The notes under the pieces were generated by a model. It ran no database searches and was not told where the DNA came from. It saw nothing but the letters and a program-made list of their open reading frames with translations. This document shows, piece by piece, positions 24,731-36,857 of a DNA stretch of 64,000 bases (positions are counted from its first letter, which is position 1; each line of letters opens with the position of its first letter). The DNA is from Rhytidiadelphus loreus (taxonomy: Eukaryota; Streptophyta; Bryopsida; Hypnales; Hylocomiaceae). Location: contig OX344765.1 in assembly GCA_947034895.1 (NCBI GenBank), forward strand, positions 21,209,001-21,273,000. The letters are read 5' to 3'. Position numbers and translations under genes: made by a program.

Positions 24731-25411
24731 AGGGTGGACTGACCCCCTCATTGCCCCGTTTTCCCTTAGGGAAAACACTGTAGAATTTTTTATTTGCAAT
24801 CAAATGACAAAATTTGCAAATTCTGAATTCAGATTTGCAATCAATGTCCCCTCAATAGCCAAGGGAAGTGTAGAAATTAGAAAAAGTCACAGCAAAAATT
24901 TGGGGGCTTTTTTTCACAATAACCCCTAGCCAGGGCCATGAGGGCCAAGGTGAACTGACCCCCTCATTGCCCCGTTTCACCCTTGGAGAAAACACTGTGG
25001 GATTTTTTATTTGCAATCAGATGACAAAATTTGCAAATTCTGAATTCAGATTTGTAATCAGTGGCGCCTACTTCTGTTCGGGAGGTGTAGAAATTAGAAA
25101 AATCACAGCCAAAATCAAGGGGCTTTTTTTTCACAATAACCCCTGGCCAGGGGCCAGGGAGAACTGACCCACTCGCTCGGCCCTGCGGGCAAACCCTGGA
25201 ATTATTTATTTTTTACACATGAATTTTTTTGCAAATTTTGAATTCATTTCTGCGATCAGAGACCCCGAATTAGCTAGGTGAGGTCAAGATTATACCCTAG
25301 AATGGCCCAAAATAGGGGGCATTTTTTTTACTTACACCCCTGGTAAGGACGAGCGAGTGGGTCAATCCACCCTGATCTGGCCAGGGCAATGAGGGGGTCA
25401 GTTCACCCTAG
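24731..25411. repeat. three tandem ~210-bp units closed by an inverted end
   Basis: The block CTGACCCCCTCATTGCCCCG recurs at 24739, 24955 and, diverged, 25164. Each copy is followed by CACTGT.G.ATTTTTTATT, then GCAAATT.TGAATTCA, then GAAATTAGAAAAA.TCACAGC, and finally CACAATAACCCCT. The array ends at 25369-25411 with the reverse complement of the starting block (GGGGGTCAGTTCACCCT). The period is about 209-216 bp. The inverted terminal block suggests the array lies within, or makes up, a mobile element. Confidence 0.7.
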
Positions 25412-25429
25412 TACTGTTGCAGTTCCCCG

Positions 25430-25945
25430 AATCATGAATGCGGCCTCAATCAGCGAGGCCGGCGAAGCAGACGTGGCCCGAGGACTGTAGCCCGCCTGCC
25501 CACCCGCCTCCCTGGGGATTGACAACTGAAAGGAGGTTCTCGGGAAAGCCGCCGGCTGTTCATCGGTTCTTCAGTAACTTCAGTTGTGCCTGCCTGTTGC
25601 TTTGGCTCGATCACCATCCCTCCCTCCCTCCCTCGAAGTTATGAAGGCGGCCTGGCCAACTGTAGAGTAACTTGTTCCACTTGACTGGCTGCACACGCCA
25701 TCCCTCCCCCTTCCCGCACTACAGTACCTTCCAAAGCCACTCCCCGTCTCTCCGCGGCCGGGCGGGGGGCTGGCGCTGGGCTCACTCGGCTGCTTCTGCT
25801 GATGCCCCGACTGACTCGATCGCAAACTTACTGCTTCAGTTGCCATTCTTTCCCAAGTCCATCCCGGATGTTGGCCTCACGATCCCCTTCTTGGAACACT
25901 TAATTACAGCACCTGGGAGATCACCTTTTGGAGTACATATCATTC
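25430..25945. other. GC-rich island, no gene recognised
   Basis: GC content jumps sharply between two repeat blocks. Open frames of 68-94 residues lie on both strands (for example 25672-25956 on + and 25580-25846 on -), but they are Ser/Pro/Arg-rich and resemble nothing I know. A CCCTCCCTCCCTCC run lies at about 25,615. It could be a decayed gene fragment carried by flanking elements, a promoter island, or an exon whose partners I could not find. Confidence 0.3.
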
Positions 25946-25949
25946 TTAA

Positions 25950-26913
25950 CCCCTAAAGGACGGACCTATAACCACTGATTTTAGGCCTCATTGCCCATCT
26001 CTCAGTTTGTTGCCATTTTTGATCTAGATATACATGAAAAATTTTATATTTATTTTTCAGAGATGAAATTACATGTTTTCTTTACTTCACAAAAAATTTA
26101 GATTTTTTTGAGGAAAATTGATTTTTTTGATAATTTCTGAAGAGAAAGTGAAGAAAAATCATATCAAATAGAAAATTATTTAAAAAAATCTGAAAATTTC
26201 ACCATGGGTGTACATTATAGTGACAAACATCATGGTGGAAACTCAAGTCCCATATCATTCTATAATTAGAATGCAATAGGCATTGAAAATACATTCAAAG
26301 TTCAAATTGCAATAAAATATTCAATATTACGAATTTTTTCAAAATGCCAATTGGAGTAGAAACAAGAATACATGACCTTCATTTCAATAGTTGGGCTAAA
26401 ATTCAAAAACTATCATTTTTTTGGAGAAATTTTAGATGTAAAGCAAGGAGCAACAACTTCTCAAAATACATTGAAAATAGCATATTTTGTGGTCCATTTT
26501 TTTTACTAACTTTTGATTCACGTGAATACAAACACTAACAAAATTACAAACTCACTGAGGTACTCTTCATAATCCTCTGTGAAAGGTCAAGAAGCAAAAA
26601 ATGGATGAAAAAATGCTTCCAGTCTCCCTGCTCACCACCGCACAGTCATCCAAACGCCAGGAAATGGCGTTCCCGGCGTTCCTAGGTTAACCTGTAGATG
26701 ACGTGGAGGACTTTTTCGGCTAATGAATGATAAAGAATCTCTCCATGTGGGAGAGAAGTGCAACTATTCACCTTCCAAATTTTGTGGGAAAAGGGAACGT
26801 CTTCTACAATAGTTTGACTTCCAATGAGTGCTTTTGCATTTTTTTTTAAGCCAACAAATTCACACAGTTCCAAAACAACTGATCTTGACGGTGACCAACT
26901 CGTCGTTCAAGGG
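25950..26913. mobile_element. TTAA-flanked repeat, probably composite
   Basis: TTAA occurs at 25946-25949, 26687-26690 and 26914-26917. The outer ends CCCCTAAAGGACGGAC (left) and CCCTTGAACGACGAG (right, minus strand) are imperfect inverted repeats of the TTAA-CCC type seen elsewhere in the window. The right subunit (26691-26913) has a diverged relative at about 30,815-31,040. It could be two abutting elements sharing one TTAA, or one element with an internal site. It is non-coding. Confidence 0.45.
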
Positions 26914-26917
26914 TTAA

Positions 26918-28843
26918 CCAATGCATAAACATTGTTAATCAACTTAATCAACCATTCTTCCTTGGAAATTAAGATAATCCTCCCGAGATCTGTGGGAGTG
27001 AATTTAGTCTAATTTTGAAGAGAGTCATTGGTTGCTTGGGAAGTAGCATTACTAGTGTCATTGGTTGAACTAGGTTGTTGCAAAAGAGTCATTGGATGGG
27101 TGGGAAGTTGTTGTGCTAGGGGACTCTTGTTTTCTAGGGAGCAAAAGGGATCTCTTTAGTACATGACATTATTAACCAACATTGGGGGAGTCCTTTTGCT
27201 CCCCCTTAAGTAGGTCCCTCCCTAAGTAGGATTGCAATTTCTCAACCCAACAATGACTCTATGCAACTTCCCAATCAACCAAGGATACTAACTTTGCAAC
27301 TTCCAACCAGTCAACGGCTCTTTGCAAAGTAAACTAAATTTGGTCCTAGGGATCCGTGAGGGATTATTCCAATCTCCAAGCCGCCGGAGAATGGTTTGGT
27401 TTAGGCTGGGTAACAACAATATTATGTGACAATGAGTGAGCAAATTGGATTTTGTCCAATTCAATGAATTTTCTATCTGTGGAGCCTTTTCCCATGCATT
27501 GGGGGCATTACAGTTTTGAAAAGTAATTGGTGGTGACTTGGTGTGGTTTCTCAGTTCAAAACGACTAGCTAGACAGGGTGCACGCATGCATTGCTGATTC
27601 TAAGGCGAGAGTGACTGCTTCGTCTCGTTGAAATTTTCTGGAGCAATTCAGCTGCCCACCTTCCAAGAAAAATGGTGATCTTATTATGAAGCAGATTGTG
27701 AAATGACATGGGAAGAAAATGCAAGCAGAAAAGAGTCCGACAGTCCTAAAGTAGCGGCATGAGTGGAGGAACTGAAGGGAAGGGCATATTCAACTCTTGA
27801 TTCCCGAACTCCACCTCGCCGAGTAGGGTTTTTCCTGATCAAATCAAACAGTTGGAAAAGAAAATATGATAAGCTTAGCTCGATCACTACAGTAGCAGGC
27901 TCTTGCCACATGAGGAGAAGAATCAGTCGACAGGAGCTTTACTGTAACGCTGCGAGAGTGAGGCGCTGCCCTTATTAGCACTTTTCATTTTTTAATTGTT
28001 TTAGGAAGACTTAGTTCTGGAGAAAGGTCCCACTCAAACTTCCTCACAATAGCTTCAGTCGATGCAAAGCCTCTTCCCTTCCCTTAGATCGGGGCCACTA
28101 ATCTGCTAACGATAGCCTGAGAGGCAGTGTGAGAAACGCATTACTCTGACCCACAGTGTTAGGTGATCGAAATGTAGTAGTTCTGTGCACTCCCGTTGCG
28201 CTTTTCGGGTCGCCACCACCGCTGATTGTTTCCGCGTTATTTCCAGCACTGCATTTCGAGTCTTCGGAATGACATGTCGACCCTAAACTCCAAATAGGCG
28301 ACGGAAGAGTGCCCACCTCTTCATTCCCTTCCCAACGTTCGCAGCTGGATCAGCGCGGTTCTTCCTTCGCGTCAGATTGACTACAGTAGAACTTAGAGCG
28401 ACGATTCTGGACGATTGCTAACGTCAAGATATTCACGTGAATGTTCTACTAGAGTACTGCCGTGGCAGTCCAGTACTGTAGAAGCCAAAAATCTCCAGGG
28501 AATCCGTAGATTGCCGATGAATGAATGTCTAGCTCCGTTACAATAATCCCCCTGGGCTGGCCCGCCGTACTACTGTACTACTGGAAGTACTGTTCCTGCT
28601 CTGCTCTGAAGTCTGAACCGTAGTAATAAATGAGTTCGACTGGGATCCAGGCGTCATCCGCGAATTAGATGAATGAACATTGAGCACACATGGACAGAAA
28701 CCTGTGATTCATCGGAATACTTTTACTTTAGCTCTGCAGTGAGTGGAGCAGGCCATTTTCAGTTGCCCACCACATTCATGAAGGAAGGGCCGGGGATGCA
28801 GTGGCAAGTGGACAGCGGCGGGACTCAAAAGGAAAATTTTCAG
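26918..28843. other. intergenic; includes a GC-richer island at 27.56-28.84 kb without a recognised gene
   Basis: The first part is AT-rich, with a repeated GAGTCATTGG.T and GGGAAG word around 27,020-27,300. From about 27,560 GC content rises, and short frames of 70-75 residues exist on both strands, none recognisable. Several TACTGTA/TACAGTA words cluster at 28,380-28,610. This is possibly a decayed gene or a leader whose coding part is lost. I could not assemble a coherent exon chain on either strand. Confidence 0.35.
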
Positions 28844-29143
28844 TAAGGTAGTCTGCTCTTAAAGCGACCATTTAAGAGATGATTGCCTTTTTGAGGAAGT
28901 TAAACTCCGTAAAAAATAATTTTCAGAAATTTTTTGTAGGAAGAGAAATGGAATTAGCATCTAACCCAAGTTGTTTCATATTTTTTGGACCTTTGTGGAA
29001 TTAGTTACGATTTTTTGAAGTTGAAACGCAGAGGTCACTAAAAGCAACCATCTCCTGAAATGTACACTATCCGTACATTGAAGAAAGCAAAGTGTACCCC
29101 TACGTCATGATCGCTTTTAGAGCACGCACACTACTGTACCTTA
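28844..29143. mobile_element. MITE with TAAGGTA ends, copy 1
   Basis: The left end TAAGGTAGTCTGCTCTTAAA is mirrored on the right (minus strand TAAGGTACAGTAG... then GCTCTAAAAGCGATC). The non-coding body of about 300 bp is homologous, in reverse orientation, to 34573-34897. No convincing target duplication is visible. Confidence 0.6.
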
Positions 29144-31068
29144 GAGTCAAAAGGTTGTTGATTATCAGTCTACATAAAATAAAATAAATTGGAAATTCCA
29201 AGCATGGCAAGAGCACGCGGTTACCGTAATTGCGTCACTCAGCTTTAAGTTAGTCAAAAATAAATAAAAATTGAAATGTGCTTGGATCCTTTATGAGCGG
29301 TAATGGTGGACGTGTCTCACTTCTTCACTGCAGTTGACACTTGACACTGCAACGAAATTGGATGTTTCTGGACATCAGTGACGGAGTGTTGAATGACGGG
29401 ACTCCGTCGTACTGCCTTTCGGATTCTATGAAGATTTTGAAATGACTAAGCTTAAGAATGTAACTTAAGTTAAGCTTAGCTGGGTTATTTTGGAATTGAA
29501 GTGTGACACATGTCAAATTGGTTGAGAAGACTACACTAAAGTCATGTATGTTCAACCCAAATCGACATTGCCGACAATATAAAATCATAAATTGGTAAAG
29601 AAAAAAAGAAAAAAAATGTCACAAACAAAATTAGATATGGATTATATCTTGTAACACATTCAATATGAAAGTCCATGGGAATCCGGGGTAGATATTGTGT
29701 TGATTTATGGTACATTTAGAGATAATACTTTAGGTATCAACCTAAGGGGACATAGGGCGTGGCCATTGGAGCTAAAGATTGATAAAAATAAATAAATAAA
29801 AAGTTTGCAACAATCATGAACTCAATATATTGTCCTAAATTACTTGATTCATATAAAATTGATGACTACAAAGATCAAAACATTTAAGAAATGGCCTAGC
29901 TTTGCTAAGCAAATGAATGACAATTAAAAACTACAAAGAACAAGAAGGCCACTTCGGAGCTTCGTACACAAGCCCTTTATATCCATTGATCATGTGGATT
30001 TTGACCATGAATACACAAATATACTTCATCCAATGTAAGAAGGACCTTTGCCTTCACCTACAAAGATGATTTGTGGATTAATCCTTTAAAGTTGGACTAG
30101 TGCCTTGTGGAAATCATCCCTTTCAATATTGTGTGACATCATCTACTTTAAAAAATATATATTCATTAGAAGTCAAACTATTGTGCAAAATCTCACCTAT
30201 TTGTACAAAATTCCAAGGATGAACAATTGCACTTATGTCCTATATAGAAAGATTCTTTGCCATCCATTGGGAAAAAACGTCTTTGACGTTTAAGTTAGAA
30301 AAGTCAACAATACCATAATGAGGAAATGCAAAATACTATTCATTGAAAATGTACTCAAGCAACTTCCTCCAAAAATATTGATTGAAAAAAAGTTGTTTTT
30401 CCATCCTACAATATTAAGTGAAGTCATCCATCCAACTCCCCTAATTAGGTTGTTACATTTCCGATCAATTGTGGTTTAGATGACAGTTCATGTAGAGCAA
30501 TAGCATCACAAATGTAATGGTGGTTTACACTGAAAGCATAGAATGATCACAAGATGTACATTGGAAGCCACAATTATCACTTACTTTGAAGCATTGTCAA
30601 TTATGTAACCATCCTATGGTTGGAAATGGGCCGTGACCTATATAACAAGAATGGGTTGAAAGGAATCTTCATGGAAAAAAATTTATGGTAATTTTGTTTT
30701 CAAGGAAAAAAATGTACAAATATATGAAATTCTTCTAAAATCTATTTATCTAAACAAGGTATTTTTCCCTGTCACCATACCCATACAATAGATGTGCTGA
30801 ATTGTTTAAACCCATAAACAACATGGAGGATGTTTTGTGGTTGATGAATGACAAAGAATCTCTCCATGTGGGACAAAAGTGGAACTATTCATCGCCCGAT
30901 TCATTGTCTAAAATTTTGTGTGAAAAGGGAATGTCTTCTACAATAGTTTGACTTCCAATGAATGCTTCTTCATTCTTTTAAGCCAACAATTCACACAGAT
31001 ACAAAACAATTGATTTCCACGGTGACCAACTCGTTGTTTAAATGATCAAAAATGGATCGGCTTCCTTA
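29144..31068. other. AT-rich intergenic stretch with dispersed repeat fragments
   Basis: No gene is recognised. About 30,815-31,040 is a diverged copy of 26,691-26,913: it shares AAAGAATCTCTCCATGTGGG, CTTCTACAATAGTTTGACTT and GGTGACCAACTCGT. About 30,150-30,300 shares short blocks with the same family. Confidence 0.5.
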
Positions 31069-32741
31069 AGGGCCAGTATATACACAGCATGGGGCCGGAT
31101 GGAAGGCTAGCCCGATTTGCTTCTAATCTGGCCCACAATCTAGTCCCAAATCACCACTCTGGCCCCAGATAATGTAAAGGGTTGAGGCCGAATTATGGGG
31201 TTGAATTCCAATTCATCACTCCAGCCTTAAGCACTGAAAAGTGTTGATCCCAATTCTAAGGCTGGACTTTTGATTAATGTGCTCTTGGATTTTTGAAATG
31301 CTCAATTTAAAAAATCTAAAACATACATCTTTTCCTTTCTCTTATTATTTTTTCTATTTCAAAAAAATAAAAGAGTTTTTTTTTCCTATTTATTCTATTT
31401 CAAATATTAAAAAAAAATTTAGACTTTTTTAGACTTTTCCTTTTTATTCCTACTTTACCAATTTCAAAATGGAAGAGAGAGTTTTTTCCTTTTTTTTAAC
31501 ATTTTTCACTCTCTTACTATTTTTTCTATTTGGAAAAAACAAAATTCATTGACTTCTTTTGAACATTTTCTTTTTTTTGGACACTGAAACTAGAGTTGAC
31601 ATTGAAAAAAGATTTGTAGCCCCATAATCGTTATCATTTATTAAACACACAATTTGAGAAAACATCTAGTTTTTTTTATCTCTTTTTCAAATTTATATTA
31701 TTAGTTTATTTTAAAGAAAAGCATGGAATTTTTTATCATAAAAACTTGAATGAATTCAATGATAAATGTAAATCAGGTTTTACCATACATATTATTTCTA
31801 GTAGCATAATCTTTCCCTACCATATTCTTTTTTCAAGTATTTGTCATCAAAATTGATAAAAACACACATTATCTCATAGATGTCAAAGTTTATGATATAA
31901 CTTCAACAATGACTTTTCATTTGTAGATTTGTGTCCGTACAAGAAATTTAGTTATTAAGCATGTAATTTACCAAAATTAGTGTTTGTAAACAAAGTATGC
32001 AATTTGAGTCTACACCCAAAAAAAAATTAACATCTCATGTTAAAACAATTGCAAAGACATTATTGTTACAATTGCAATGGTTAATAACAATAACATTGGT
32101 TATTAATAATAAAATTAATTATTAACAATGAAATTAATTATTAACAATGAAATTAATTATTAACAATGAAATTAATTATTAACAATGAAATTAATTATTA
32201 ACAATGAAATTAATTATTAACAATGAAATTAATTATTAACAATAAAATTGGTTGACAACATCTTCTGTTAAAACAATTGCAAAGACGGAACTTATGTTTA
32301 GACAATAAATAAGCAATCCATCTATACCACATCATAACTCAACCCCAATGGCTCCCCAAATATATACCAGTGTTCCAAAAATTTAGCAACACAGATGGGA
32401 TTGAGCTCACAGTTAATAAACATGTACTAAAAAAGAAAAGAAAAGTCCTTGCATTAATAGACGGTAGAGATTTGTACGATTCAATAGAGCAGCCCAATCC
32501 GGCCCTAGATGGGAAATTGGGCCACCGAAAACCTTGGCCCGATTGCTCCCTTGGGGCCGGATGGTTTGGTGCCAAAATCATGCCACCTAAGGCAACACGT
32601 AGGATGAGTGGTGGTTCCAATCCGACCCTATTATAAAGCTCTTGGGCCGTATTTGGAGAAATAGAGGAATCCCATTGGTTCAAACTTGGTGAGTTCCGGC
32701 CGGCCTTCAATCCGTCCCCAAGTATATATCGGCCCATAAGG
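31069..32741 (+). mobile_element. dispersed repeat A (inverted partner at 48.65-51.11 kb), transposon-like
   Basis: The ends are GC-rich and roughly inverted (AGGGCCAGTATATAC on the left; the right end read on the minus strand is ATGGGCCGATATATAC). Each is followed by GG..CGGAT.GAAGGC. The core is AT-rich. The whole matches 48,655-51,105 in reverse orientation over its GC-rich ends and a long stretch near 31,580-31,960. A 19-bp minisatellite sits inside. No transposase is seen. The shape suggests a non-autonomous DNA transposon; target duplications could not be fixed. Confidence 0.65.
32101..32252 (+). repeat. 19-bp minisatellite
   Basis: The unit ATTAACAATGAAATTAATT is repeated head to tail about eight times. 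Six central copies are identical and the edge copies are variant (AATAATAAAATTAATT on the left, AACAATAAAATTGG on the right). Confidence 0.95.
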
Positions 32742-33644
32742 ACTGTTGCCGATCATTGATGATGGGCATCCCATTTTTCTGGAACTCCCATTTGACCGTT
32801 GATCAATGGGCTTCACCGGCCCTTGACTCCACATGGAAGCCGGCCCTTAGTGTCCCCAGCAGGCGTTTCAGGGTTCAGTTAATAAGCGCCATGGTTTGCC
32901 TTTGCAAGACTTTTCTGAGACATGGGCCAACATCTTGCAAAACGACAAGTCTTGGTTGAATCTCAGGATCCCTGGCTATCTAGCAACTGTAGTGAAGGCT
33001 CAATGGGACGCAAATTCCCATGTGGGTGGCAGCAATGGACAAAAAAAATGAAACTTTGGGTAGTATCAAATATTCAACTCTGAAAAATAATCACTGGGAA
33101 TTGCCCATTTGTTTCAGAAAAATAAAAAATAAAAAAATAAATATTCAACTCTGAAAAAACAAAGTTATAGCCTGAGAACATGGACTCTGGAACCTTCCTT
33201 GACCGATCCAGTGTCAACTTTTTGACAAAAAGCATGGCCATTCTACAAGGCCCCCCCTTACCTAGAGGTCAGATTCGACATAAATTAACTCTTTTTTGTA
33301 CAAAAGTGTTCCATGTCATCTTGGGAATGGTGTGAGGTGACAGGGATCCCTGAGAATCTGATGTGGAAATTCAAATTCACTTGAGTGCCAGATCAAACCT
33401 TCACGTATGGAAGTAGGAGACTCACTCTAGTGGCTTCTAATCTTTCTTTCTTTTCTTTTCTTTTTATGGTTTTTTAATATCATACAACAACTTCTTTTGT
33501 GGATCCTGGTTTCATTTTCACTCTGGATGTTCACCATGGAAATGTGCCTTTTTGATAACTGTGTGAATCAATTAATTGAGAAAATTCAAAGCACTCATTG
33601 GAGGTCAAACTATTGGTTCTCTAGATTTATATATACGCGACGAA

Positions 33645-34300
33645 CTTTGGATCATTCCATTTTGATTAATGAGATGAAAGTTATGAGGAGTTATAGTCTT
33701 TAGGTAAATATGGAATATCTACTCTAAGATAAACTTTAAAGTACTTTATTCAACTCAATTTTCAATCTTTTGGGAAGAAATAAAAATATTAGGCGTAGAT
33801 TGTTTATTATAACATTACAAATATTGGGATTGGCATTTTTCAATTTCATAAATAAATTGTTAACAATTTAGTATTTTGAATCATTATCTATTTTTTTCTA
33901 TTTACTATATATGTTGTACAATTCTAAATGATTTGAAAATTTTCAAGCATGTAGTCAACTTGCCTTGAAGAATGAACCCAAAGAAGCACAATCATTTTGG
34001 ACATTTTTTCATAAATATGTGCCTTTGTGAAGTGCAACTACCCAATTTCTTGCAAGGCCCTCCAAAGGATTCTTGTCACTTCAAACGCTAATATCTTACA
34101 ATTTACACAGTGGAAAATTTTGAAATTTTTTCCACATCTTCTCAAGCCAATGTAACATGAGATTCATCTTGTACATGTGTTTCATTTTTTTCATTTTTCA
34201 TTTTTCATTTGGTACTTGCACTAGAAATGACAATTTTAGAGCGTTTTGGGTGAAAAATATAGTCCAAAACATTTAGGGGGTAACCATGTAAGAACGCTAT
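33645..34300. repeat. dispersed repeat, copy 2 of 9.29-9.96 kb
   Basis: It begins with ATCATTCCATTTTGATTAAT, and the shared order of blocks (AAATTGTTAACAATTTAGTA, GATTTGAAAATTTTCAAG, TGAAATTTTTTCCACATCTT) matches the interior of the CACTA element. Non-coding. Confidence 0.7.
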
Positions 34301-34572
34301 GGGCCTAAAAGGTCTTAATGAACGACTTCATTGTGAATTCAATGAATGCACCTACTAGTTCAATAATTGAAATATTTTGGTGAATACCTTGGTCATGGGG
34401 TCTATGTCCTTTTCAAAGGTTAAAATATTTGTATGGTACAATTTTTCAAAAGAAAATGAATAATGTGCATTATGTAGATTTTACATTTGGACCATTTCTA
34501 AAAATAGAAAATAGTTGAAAGTACAAAAATCACTATCTTGAAAAAATAGTAAAACCATCACTTATTCCAACT

Positions 34573-34897
34573 TAAGGTAGGAGGCTCTAAAAACATACGG
34601 GCTCTAAAATCATTCACATATTCAAATGTACACTATTTGTACATGTTGCTTTTCAGCAATGTAGAAATAGTGTACATTTGAGGAGGTGAACGATTTAAAA
34701 GCCTTGTGCCATTTCAACTTCAAAGTTTCATAACTAATTCCACAAAGTTCCAAAAAATATGAAATGACTTCGATTAGATGCACAATTCCACTTATCTTTA
34801 AAATTTACTAAAAATATTTCAAGAAGCTTCACCTCCCCAACATTCACCAAAATTCAGTTTCAGCTCTTAAATGGACGATTCATGACCTCCTACCTTA
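34573..34897. mobile_element. MITE with TAAGGTA ends, copy 2 (reverse orientation)
   Basis: It is bounded by TAAGGTAGGAGG and CCTCCTACCTTA. An internal inverted pair (CAAATGTACACTATT / AATAGTGTACATTTG) lies at about 34,625-34,680. Read on the minus strand it aligns with 28844-29143 (shared CATTTAAGAG, TTTCATATTTTTTGGA and related blocks). Confidence 0.6.
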
Positions 34898-35249
34898 GCA
34901 GGTAACTTATTACTACCTGGCTTATTACTTGACATCCAAGTAGTAAATTGTCAGTTGGTGAGATTCACAGGCATTGAAGTTACTGACATCAGGCTTGGGG
35001 GCCAAGGCTAAGTTACCTTACAAAATCATTACAACCTGTCAGAACCAACTATTTTGCATCAACCTTCAATCACAAGCTTGGCATTTCACCCAATATCAAT
35101 CCAAAAATAATCCAAAAATAGTCACTAACTCACTAACTCAACCACACTATTTAAAAAATACTGTGAACAACGCACACTGTTCATCCCATTCACAAGCTTA
35201 CATTACGACGTTAAAACACACTTATAACCATCTAACGTCTCGTAGACCA

Positions 35250-36857
35250 ATTCGTCACGTCCGTTAGGAACTGAAGATGAAAAACGTTAAAATCCCGGCG
35301 GGATGAACGTCCTTCAGTCAGTCAGTTGTCATGACGCGACCGGGCAACGGAGCGCATTGCACCTGTCCCCAAGTGACGGAACGGAGTTCAGGAAATGGAT
35401 GACCAACCAACATCCATCGAAATCAATCAGAAGATTCATCCAAGAGAGCCATTATTCGTCGGGAAATTAGATAGGTGTCGAGAGTGGGCGTGAAGCCTAT
35501 CCATCCCCGGGGAAGGCTGACTCATGGAGGAAGCCAGGAAGGTGCAACGATAACTCGCCTCTCCCCTAACCCCGCGCACACGCATCCCCAAATTTACTAA
35601 ACATAAAGACAACCACAGATCGTCTCCCGAAACCTCCTCAGATCATGGCTACGGCGAAGAATTTCCTGCACCTGGAGCTTGCTTTATGATGGAAGACGCC
35701 TGAGCCGCGTGGTAGGACAGAAGCTTAAACATTTAGTTGTCCGTGGCCTGCTCTGCGGAAGAAGAGCGCGGAAGAGCCTAGAAGCTGTTGTTGCGCATTT
35801 GTAGGTGGCTTGGTAGAGAAAGACTACTGCGTTCTGGCTCATGAAGAAGGAGCCGGCTTCGCCGTTTGCAACAGGACTCCCCACGTTCTTGTGAACGAGC
35901 GAGTGAAGAGTGCATGTGGGCAAGCTTTGTGTTGGCGATTTGGTCAGGGTTTGGTCTAGGGGTGTCGAAACGTGGTAGTTATGCTTAATTGGAGGAGAAC
36001 GAGGTTAATTTGGCTGTGAGCATCCGCCTATGTGCACAATTTTTTTCCTGAGGTTCCGTCGTGGTGGAGAGTTGAGCGCATTTTTCCCTTAAAAGGTTTT
36101 CGGATGCTGGCTAGAAGACGCAGGGGAGTCTATCTCTTGGCCTTGATTTTCTGTGTCTCCACTGGGCGAGGGGGTGTTTCGAGGATTTGAACGTATACAT
36201 CCGGTGCATGGTGCAGAGTATCGGTGAAAGCTTCGTACAAAGTCGTATCGGTAGGGAAAGTGTTGTGGGAGCCATTTTTGCGAGTTCCTAGCCCGTGCGC
36301 GGTGAGATCGCATGTTTTGAGGCGGAAGAAAATCGAACTTGCGTACATTCGGACAGAGCAGCACATTTTAGAGTGTTTGTCAATTTCGTATCGTTTGTGT
36401 GCTTTTTTAAGGTGTCAGAGTAGGATCGGTGGAAATTGTAGGCGGAGTAGTTTCATCCAAGGAACGTTTGCAAGTTTTATATGCTATTTCTCTACGTCTG
36501 CTTAAGAGATTTGCTATGGAGTTCATAACTGGGCAAAGTGCGTGAGGGCTTCGATGTGACTGTTGGATTCCGCAGCTGTCGAGCGTCGCTTGCAGCTGTC
36601 TTGGTTGTGAATAGTGTAGATTGTAATTTACTTCGGGGATAGCCGATCTGTTTATACATCTGTGCCAGGTCAAGTCGTCATGTCTTAAGACCGCCAGATC
36701 GCTTTGAATGCGAGCGTTATCTCGCGAACAGAGTGTCTCTTTTTCTCTTCTTCACATGGCAAGCGGGAGGCAGTGAACAATTCCGAGTGCAGGTCGTTCT
36801 TGTGGGCTGTGTGAAGCAGCTGCTTGAACTAGCACTCTTTCGTCGAAGTTTGTCGAG
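35250..36857 (+). promoter_or_regulatory. promoter and long GC-rich 5' leader of the PI4K-gamma gene
   Basis: GC content rises at about 35,250 and stays high to the coding start at 36858. Open frames on either strand are short and match nothing. Upstream ATGs include a 96-codon frame (36733-37023) that overlaps the main start in another frame. If transcribed, it would be an overlapping upstream ORF able to reduce translation. A leader intron is possible. The transcription start is not determinable by eye. Confidence 0.45.

Larger units (their letters stand above)
32742..35250. other. AT-rich intergenic stretch with repeats, no gene recognised
   Basis: About 33,645-34,300 is the second copy of the repeat inside the CACTA element. 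34573-34897 is the second TAAGGTA MITE. The remaining sequence shows only short frames. Confidence 0.45.

Noticed and set aside
24454..24929. Overlapping 70-110-residue frames on both strands
   Set aside because: They fall across element borders, the hairpin and the tandem 210-bp array, and repeat with the array.
32339..32834. 132-residue minus-strand frame with Pro/Gly-rich text
   Set aside because: It lies in the GC-rich end of repeat A, and the same text with disruptions appears in repeat B; better explained as transposon end sequence.
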